The notes under the pieces were generated by a model, which was given only the letters and a program-made list of their open reading frames with translations, was not told the origin of the DNA and did not search any database. Shown here in pieces: positions 56,432 through 64,000 of a stretch of 64,000 nt of DNA. Within the stretch, counting starts at the first letter, position 1. Each line of letters begins with the position of its first letter. Source of the DNA: Epiperipatus broadwayi (Eukaryota; Onychophora; Udeonychophora; Euonychophora; Peripatidae); NCBI GenBank assembly GCA_028023455.1, contig JAQFVV010000352.1, positions 342,501-406,500 of the forward strand, in the 5' to 3' direction. The position numbers and the translations under genes were made by a program.

Positions 56432-57799
56432 AAAGTATAGACGCAAATAGAGAAAATAATAAGGCAAATAAGCTTTTATAAGTTGAATTTAAAAAAAGAG
56501 ATTTAAGAATTTGAGATCAGGCAAGATTTACATTTAACTTTTAAAGTATTTTAAAATGATACAGGTTGAGATACGTTTATCTAATACAGTTAATTACTTT
56601 AAGAGAGAATACATCTTGTAAACATAGTGTGATTAATTTATAAGATTTGAATGGAAGAGTTTGTGCATGTTACTTATTATATAGCTAGCTTTAGGAAAGA
56701 TTTATAGATGGCTATAGCTTTATAGATTTAGCTTGATTGAGAAGTGGTTACCGGTTATTTATCTGGAGGCTTGCAGCTGGCAGTATGAAGCACACGCACC
56801 TGTACTGATTTATCTGCGCTGGTTCATCGATGGGCTATTCTTTCAGTAGGGCTGTGGTTTGGGTCTCCGGTCTTCATAAACAGTTCTTGACCATTGGGAA
56901 GATGGCCTTAGCTTTTCTAGCCACTTATTTGTATGGTAAAAACTGGACCCACTGCCTGGATATAAGTTGAAACACGAATAAAGCAAAAATGGATGACAAT
57001 TTCCTTTCAACTGCTTTTTTATATTTCTTACCCCCCCCTTTACAGTTCATTCACAATCTTTATTTTTAGACTTTAAAACCTAAGAAGTCTTAATTGCATC
57101 AACTTCAAACGAATCAGTTGATTGATTTCAGGTTTATTCATTGTTCCTTTTATTGTTCTCAGATTCCAGTTCCAATCTGGATTTCAGTGCAGGTTTAATT
57201 GTCCAATTTTTATTTTATTAAGAATCCTAAAATCTGGATTTGTACCAGCGGTGTCTCATGAGATTGGTAAAGTTCTTTTTTTTTCTTTCTTTAAACATTG
57301 GATTGCTTCTCCTTTTCTTTTTCTGAAAGGGATTTAAGCTGCTAGCATTTTATCATAGACATGAGAAATCTACGTTTGTTTTTAGTTGCTCTATGTGATT
57401 AAGTAATTGGTTAATCTCAAAGCCAGTTTGAAATACTTTAGAGAATTCTGTTCTTATCTAATACAATTTTCCCAGCTTGAAACCAATTCAATTATTTAAA
57501 ATCATAAGATGAATATTTATAAAATTATAAGGTGTGTACGTTATATAACGATAATATCATTCAGATGTGAATATACCATTTTTTTAGCAAATAAAACTAT
57601 TACAAAATATATACAATTATAGCAGACATGTGTGCATATACAATTACACACATATACATGTAAATATACGTTTTTATACATGTTAAATTCCCAAGTATAT
57701 TGTTATATATATGTGTTCCTTTAGGGTTTGAACTAGGGAAATGAAGGCTACTGATTTATAGAATAGGTGAAACGTATGATGATGAAATCATACTGTTTA
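54926..57799 (-). repeat. right terminal repeat (5' LTR if read on the minus strand)
   Basis: Copy of 47460-50476, lacking the ~113-base segment and with a shorter, interrupted (AT)n run at 56352-56428. Begins TGTAACAGTC and ends CTGTTTA before an (AT)n flank. Confidence 0.85.
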
Positions 57800-59603
57800 T
57801 ATATATATATATTAGATAGATAGATAGACAGACTGATATCTGGTCATAACAACCCTATATCATTATATATATATATATATATTAAATCATCCCACATGGT
57901 TAAGATATCTATTACCGTCTTCTTTGAACTTATATATAAATACATTAGAGTTCGTATATCAAAATAGTCAGCTCAAAATGATATATGTATATATATCACT
58001 TGATCGTCTCAAAACTACCAACAACAGTTAAATAAATGATTTTTTTTTTAAAAATGCAAATCAAATTTTGAACCTAACCACAAATGATTCAGTACATTTT
58101 GAAATAAAAAATAATAATTATTATTTTTTTTTAGAAATAAAAGATAAATTAAAAATCGAATTAAAATGTTAACATTTTCTAACATTATCAAGGTATGACT
58201 ACTTGTTGAACATAATTTTGTTAAATTATTATCGTCTGTTGGATACTTGCAATGAAGATTGCAACATAAGTTTTTAGATTTATTTTTCAATAAGTTATAT
58301 GCTTAAATTTTTCAAATGTCTTTACATTAAATTGTTTCAAATATTAGACTCACATCTTTTATAATGATTTGAAAATGAAATTATTAAATAGGTTTTTAAT
58401 TATTTAACTTTAGTTTTAAAGATTGAATTTTCCAACACAGTCTTCATATAGCTTAAACTAAATATACTAATGGAAAAATATTTAATCTCTAAAATTGTAC
58501 TATACATCGAAGTTATTTCCTATTTTTGATTTTGGTTGTTTTCATATTTTAGTATGTTGAATTAAAATGCATTTGCTAAGCGAATACATTACTATACCTA
58601 AATTATGGCTTAAATAGAAAAAATCAAAGACTGAATCACTAGACACTAAGAGAAAAAAATAAATCCATTGCGTAATACAAATTTTAAATTATCAATTTTG
58701 TAATCATAATGTATAAAAAATATTAGTAATTTTATTTTTAATTCTTTTAACCATATTTACAAATAGAATAAGTTTATAAGAGCAAAATAATTCATTTTTA
58801 ATTGATAATAACATGTGACTTTCATATACCAAAATATTCTTTTATATTGATTAGACTTTACTCAGAATCCAAAATCATTGAAAAGTGTAAACTAACTTAT
58901 CCAATCAAACAGGAACTTTATTTTATTAAATACATATATAAAAAAAACATGAGTCATCACCTTTGGCAAGACATAGATTAACTTATTGTCAATCTAATAT
59001 TGGCTGTCAGAGTGAACTTCATGCTTTCCTTCCTAAAAACTAACCATTTACAAGGGTTCAAACCCAACAATTATATTTAATGTCCTAACATTGCTATCAC
59101 TTACTATGTCACAATGTGTATATATATATATTTACAATATGCTAATACTTTACATTATAATAAATAATTTATAATTTTGATTTTGATACTTTTGAATTTT
59201 GTATGAAACCATTTTGTCTGCAAAGTTTGTCATTTTTGTAAAAATTATTTGCATTTAATTTCATTTTTGAAAATTTAAAAGAAAGAAGATATAAGCAAGA
59301 TGGCAGGTGTAAATTAATTCATTGTGAAGTTTTGCTTCACTAATTAATTATTTTAAAAGCTCGTCTTTTATTAATTAAAATATTGTTTTCTAATCAAAGT
59401 CATTTTTATTTTAACTAAAAATATTTCATTAATGAAATATTTTTGTTTCAAATATATTAATTTAAATTATTTCCAGCTGGAATGTGTTTTGAACCTTATG
59501 ATCTTCTTATGTCTTGTTTTTAATTAAAAATGGGCCGCAATTTTTAATTGCTTATCTGCCTCTGGGAAAATTAACTAAGGCATGCCTGTCATAGTTGTGA
59601 AAG
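57800..59603. other. AT-rich stretch without a recognisable gene
   Basis: (AT)n and GATA-type runs at 57798-57826 and 57864-57883. A perfect 28-base palindrome lies at 59417-59444 (its half is AAAAATATTTCATT). A word GGTTCAAACCC at 59049-59059 resembles a tRNA B box without an A box. No gene seen. Confidence 0.5.
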
Positions 59604-59612
59604 TATAAATAG
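59604..59612 (+). promoter_or_regulatory. TATA box candidate
   Basis: TATAAATAG, in a local region of lower AT content, 144 bases upstream of a small ORF. No CCAAT or initiator is obvious. Confidence 0.3.
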
Positions 59613-59747
59613 GGTAGAAAGGTGGATTTTGGATTTTTGCTTTTGTTTTTTTTTTTTCTGCTTTTTTCTTTTTGACTTTTGTTGTGTTTTTTCTCTTTAC
59701 TCCTGAGTTTTTCCATAACAAAAAAAAAAGAAAGATAGTGTAATAGA

Positions 59748-59918
59748 ATGTCATTTGAGTTGGGGACCCAAATCATCTTTTTTCCATTCTTGGGACTGCC
59801 TCCAGAATCTGCCAAGAAGCCCCAGCCATGGAAGAATGCTGTCACCAATGAAGAAGAAATAAAGACCAAGACTGCTGCCAACAAAGCTGATTATAATAAA
59901 CTGAAGCTAAGAGAGTGA
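59748..59918 (+). CDS. possible small ORF or exon, 56 codons
   Basis: ATG at 59748, TGA at 59916-59918. The first part is hydrophobic (MSFELGTQIIFFPFLG). From residue 18 it is hydrophilic (LPPESAKKPQPWKN, then Glu/Lys/Thr-rich). Base composition is more balanced than its surroundings. Alternatively only the part after the CTGCCTCCAG acceptor-like sequence (ending 59806) is an exon. I do not recognise the protein. An overlapping 110-codon minus frame (59552-59884) has a less protein-like composition, with its Lys/Ser run coming from a pyrimidine tract, and was not preferred. Confidence 0.28.
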   Translation: MSFELGTQIIFFPFLGLPPESAKKPQPWKNAVTNEEEIKTKTAANKADYNKLKLRE

Positions 59919-60618
59919 ACTATCCAGCTATTTATCCAAAGTATGCCAGGGTAACAGTCCATATCCATGTAAAGTTGTCTGTGTTTGCTTAAAATTTTAA
60001 TTAATATGGTTTTTTTAATATTTATATTTAATATCTGTGTGTAAGACTCTTTCTAATCATGTCAAATATATATATATATATATATTGTACCTAACTGAAG
60101 TTTCCCTTAATTCCAAAAGGAGCCAAAGGTTATCTTAGCTTAACCTTTTGGTTTGAAATTGTCTGATTTTTAAAAAAATAATAATGATAAAAATGAGAAT
60201 TAAACTAGTTAATTATTAAAATAGGATAATCTAAATATTTTAATAGTGTCAGTTGTTTTGATAAGGGATGTTAAGTAATAAATTTTTACATAAGCAAATG
60301 TTAAAAAAATAATTGTGAAATGATAAATCATATTTAATGTATTTTAAAGTAACTATTGTATAATTCATTTTGATGTCTAAATGATAGTAATGAGAGATTA
60401 TAAATAAGTTGGAATGAATAGTAATAAATTTAAAAAAAAAAATCTGTACGTTTTATTAAAACAATATAACAGTAGTTATTAGATGTAAGATAGTAGCGTT
60501 CCATTTGTAAACTTATTTTACATTTAAATATTTGGTAATATTTTTAGTTTTGTAATTTTAAAAGAATAACTTTTAAACAATGGGTGAGCTCATATTTATA
60601 GATTACCCGTATATGGAA

Positions 60619-60649
<31 letters not shown>

Positions 60650-63000
60650 AGAAAGATACATAAACATAAAAAGAAAATAAAAATAAAAAATATTTTAATT
60701 CTAATATTTATAAAAAAATAAATAAATAAATGGATGGATATAAATTTATGGAAGAAATATTTAAAAGTTAATAAAGAGGGATAGTTCTGAATTTTATATT
60801 TATTACTATTGTTTTGGATAAAATATCATAAAAAGAAATTGTTGAATAATACTTGTAAAAATAAAATTTTCATTTTCCAGCTGAAAATCATGTGGTATAT
60901 GAAAATTATATTGATTACGTCATGAGATCGATACTACCGCTAGTTTGTTGGAATATTTAAATTTAATAAAAAATAGTTTTTATTGGTTTTTAAATAAACT
61001 GTAGGGGGATGAAAAAATTGTGGCATAAACGGAAGATCTAAGGGGTTTTTCAGTTGCTGATCTGTTTTAAATATATGTGTATCTGAATCTTAATAGTAAT
61101 TTAATAAAAACTAATTTTTAAAACTTTATATTTTCTAAAAAAATAAAAGTATGTTTTTAAAACCATTCTTTTAAATCGTCCAGTAATGGTTGAAGACTAA
61201 ATGACAGGTAATCCGTTTTTCCTGACAATTTTTCATTCCAGTTGAGGCATTAAAATTTATGGTAAAATGTTGCAGAAAAAAAGATACAGCAATCTCATAT
61301 TTCATTTATTTTTTTATCTATTTATTTTTCTTTATTTAGAAGTAAAACTTAAATTATTAAGTATTGTTATGGCTAAAGACTTTATGGCATTAAACTATAG
61401 TATACCTCCTATCAAATTAAAAATACACGTGAAAAAGAAATTAAAAAAAAAAAAAGACATTCAAACATTTTAAAATATTAAAATGGAAATGCATCAGCGT
61501 CTTTATAAATTAAAATTGACGTTAAATTTAATACTGCCTTATTAATTCATGTAAATATGCTCTTAACAAAATAATATTTCAGAAGAAAATATGTATTTTA
61601 TAATACTAATTCTCATTTATGCTAGTAGTATGAAAAGAATTTGTTTGAAAGCAAAACTTTAAAAGGATTTAAAGATATTAATGAACTTGTCTCTATCAAA
61701 TACATAATGTTTTATTATAATTGCCAGTACTTATAAGTAACTTTATGACTGTTGATCTTAGCACACAAACCAAGGAGCGTTCTTAATTATAAACAAAGTC
61801 TACTCTTATGTTTTAAAAATAAATAAAAGGAAATTTGTTAAAAAAAAGAAATACATTTTTAAATATTAAAAAACGTTTTTTTAAAAAAAAGAGCACTATT
61901 TAAAAAAAAAAATGCATTTTTCTAAAGAAGAACAGTGAAAGTTAACTAATAAATATATATTATAATTATTCCGCGCTTGAACCTAGGATTATAAACATAA
62001 AAAAAACATGTACTCAGCTGAAGAATTTATTGTTTTCAATGCCAGCTTATTTTACTTATGCTTATTATACTTATGCTACTCAGTTGAGTAATTTATTTTC
62101 CAGTGCCAACTTATGTTTGTGCTTACGATATTTTATTATTTTAATATTTAAAATTATTTTTAAAGATAAAAGAAAATGAACGTGTTTATATAAAGAACTA
62201 CTGAACATTTTCGTCTGGAAACGATTGCCATGTATATAAATGTATTAATTGAAACTTCGAATTCAAATAGATATTTTAACCTGGATAAATTGTCTACACA
62301 TTATGAAATGGAAAAATCATCACGGAGCCGAAATATGAACTTGAATTAATGTATTATTATTTTTTTTGTATGGTCTGCTTTATTGGTTAAAAAAAAAAAG
62401 AAACCGTAAAAATATTTATGCTATTAAATTTTTATGTAACACTTTTTGCATAAATATACAGGTAAACTAGGGTTATAATTTTAAAACGAAATAGGTTTAT
62501 TTGAATGAGCAAATGTTTCTTGCTATTCTTAAGTAGATTTAGTTTATTTATCAAGCATTACACTAGCTAGTTTCTATTTAATAATTTTATTATAGAGATT
62601 TAAATATCACAGTCTTATTTTCACAAAGGGGATGTTTTACTCAATTTTATTTTAAATTTACTAGAGAAGTTTATCAGAGAATATCCATTCATTTGTTTTA
62701 TGAATGTTATATTAATAATAATTACAAATATTTTATATTCATCGAGAAGTAAATATTCTTGCATTTAATTTACCATTTCAAAAGTCCACTACTTACTATA
62801 TTTTTAGCATTTAATATTTTGTTATGGGTGTATTGTGCCTTGCCTAGAATTTTATATGCATTTAAGTTTAAAGTATTTTCTACAGTAGTCAGTTGACACA
62901 TAGTTTGCTTTGTTGGTTCGAATATTGGATATACGTTTTGTATTTTATAAATTTCTTGAAAATAACTTAGTTAGTTTAAGTGAAGTATATATCTTGCTAT
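59919..63000. other. AT-rich stretch without a recognisable gene
   Basis: A (GT)n run at 60620-60648 and short (AT)n at 60068-60085. Frames are short and Lys/Leu/Phe/Ile-rich (for example 61267-61473) and look like chance. No RNA gene recognised. Confidence 0.5.
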
Positions 63001-63351
63001 TAGTTAGAATTTGGTAGCCTCAAGAATTAGGCTTAGTTCATAATTTTTGAATATGTTTATAGAGTCGAGAGTATCCTCCATCCTTATTGTAATGTAATTC
63101 CATGATTTGATAGTGCTTGTCCCCAAAAGAGGGTTATTATATTGTATTTTTCAGTGATGATAATCACATTTATAAGCATTGAAAATCCCATGAGAGAGGA
63201 TTATGCTTTTCTGGTGGGTGTTCCTGTTCCCAGATGTACTGAAGATAAATACCAGACATCTTTGTTTTGCCTCGAAGTTAGGTATTTTGGAAGCCACCAT
63301 ATTCTTTTCCAGCTCTGAGGAGCCTAGTATCTTTATATTTTTGCCTATCAT
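63001..63351 (-). pseudogene. probable C-terminal remnant of a CR1/jockey-type LINE
   Basis: On the minus strand, a frame ending its open part at 63151 contains STSGNRNTHQKSIILSHG. In a neighbouring frame STIKSWNYITIRMEDTLDSI follows at about 63050-63130. A block of Arg/Lys-rich residues, then a WN motif, then a TLDSIxxFK-like end, is the pattern of the extreme C-terminus of many CR1/jockey-type LINE RTs (established family pattern; the match here is by eye and weak). Two or three breaks are present. No RT catalytic block is in the window. Confidence 0.35.
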
Positions 63352-64000
63352 TCATGATGACTTAATGCTAATTCCACCACAGTAGGTGATGTTGCATTTG
63401 TTTTAGATTTGTGATGACAAGATATGCTTGTTTGAGGAAATGTATTTCTTCAGGTAGTTGTAGCTAATTTATGGCTCATAGGTATATCAATGTTTGAATT
63501 GTGTTGCTATGATAGTTTTATCACATACAAGCTAACCAACAATAAGTTATATTTATTTTAAACTATATTAAATATGCGAATGGTATAAGTGGCAATTCAC
63601 AGATAATAATTTAATATTTTCATCCAGAATTTCGCCGCTGGATTTGTAACTCTGTTACATCATTATCTTTAAAACATTGAGGGAATAATTTTATGTGGAC
63701 TAAAGTTATTTTTAAAAAAGTATAACTGATCTCTGATAAATGATTGTCCCATACATTTAAGATAGTTTAATTTTAGTATTAGCTTAACCTAATATAAAGA
63801 TATATCTAGCTGTGATAGTAGTTATATCCATGAAAATAGTGATGATATTTTAAAAAGTATTGTTGAATATGCTTACGTCAACTTAGCATTTGTCAAGTTG
63901 AGGAGTATAAAATTAAGCTTAGGGTTTTCAATATAAACATAGTTATGTGTGCTATTCTGATTAGTAGATGACACAATAATGTTATTAATTAGTCCAAATA
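63352..64000. other. AT-rich end of window
   Basis: No gene, RNA or repeat recognised. Confidence 0.5.

Noticed and set aside
59046-59060. GGTTCAAACCC, a perfect B box word
   Set aside because: No A box 30-60 bases upstream and no cloverleaf; not called as tRNA or SINE.
59552-59884. 110-codon minus-strand ORF starting MLAAVLVFISSS
   Set aside because: Half of it is Lys/Ser/Asn from a pyrimidine tract. The opposite frame at 59748-59918 looks more like protein, though neither is proven.

Overview
This window is very AT-rich (roughly a quarter G+C by eye) and low in genes. It has eukaryotic retrotransposons, long tri- and dinucleotide microsatellites, and no bacterial gene organisation. I read it as intergenic or intronic DNA of an invertebrate animal. 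The Ty3/gypsy elements, with coiled-coil leader proteins and a Lys-type primer site, are of a kind common in arthropods, but I cannot name the species. No conventional host gene can be called with confidence. Two short host-like exon or ORF candidates (46377-46445 and 59748-59918) and three or four TATA-type promoter-like sites are offered as tentative.

Layout. 1-6625: AT-rich DNA, a 209-base dispersed repeat, and a decayed LTR element on the minus strand with a gag remnant at 3459-4452. 6626-22124: one Ty3/gypsy LTR retrotransposon of about 15.5 kb with 2.3 kb LTRs, primer-binding site, polypurine tract, an unusually long 4.8 kb leader, an intact coiled-coil ORF, and broken gag, protease, RT-RNase H and integrase. 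Its right LTR abuts, inside the RT coding sequence, a Penelope-like element (22125 to about 23445) whose 5' half is missing from the left flank. 23446-41027: mostly AT-rich sequence with the second copy of the dispersed repeat, AAT/ATT microsatellites, an AT cruciform, a foldback (MITE-like) element, tandem repeats and TATA-type promoter-like sites.

41028-45368: a non-LTR retrotransposon on the minus strand (endonuclease, RT, zinc-knuckle C-terminus), flanked on both sides by long (ATT)n/(AAT)n arrays, with a 102-base (AT)n expansion that keeps frame inside its RT. 47460-57799: a second LTR-type element with roughly 3 kb direct terminal repeats and a 4.4 kb interior that carries only a decayed, highly charged gag-leader-like ORF on the minus strand, so it looks non-autonomous. 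Its interior has the same order of parts as the remnant at 3.4-5.8 kb. 57800-64000: AT-rich DNA with a small ORF downstream of a TATA box and a probable CR1/jockey-type LINE tail at 63001-63351.

The coding content is therefore almost entirely mobile-element machinery: reverse transcription and integration in the gypsy element, target-primed reverse transcription in the LINE and the Penelope-like element. Nearly every such gene is broken by stops or frameshifts. The one large intact ORF is the coiled-coil protein at 13765-15057.
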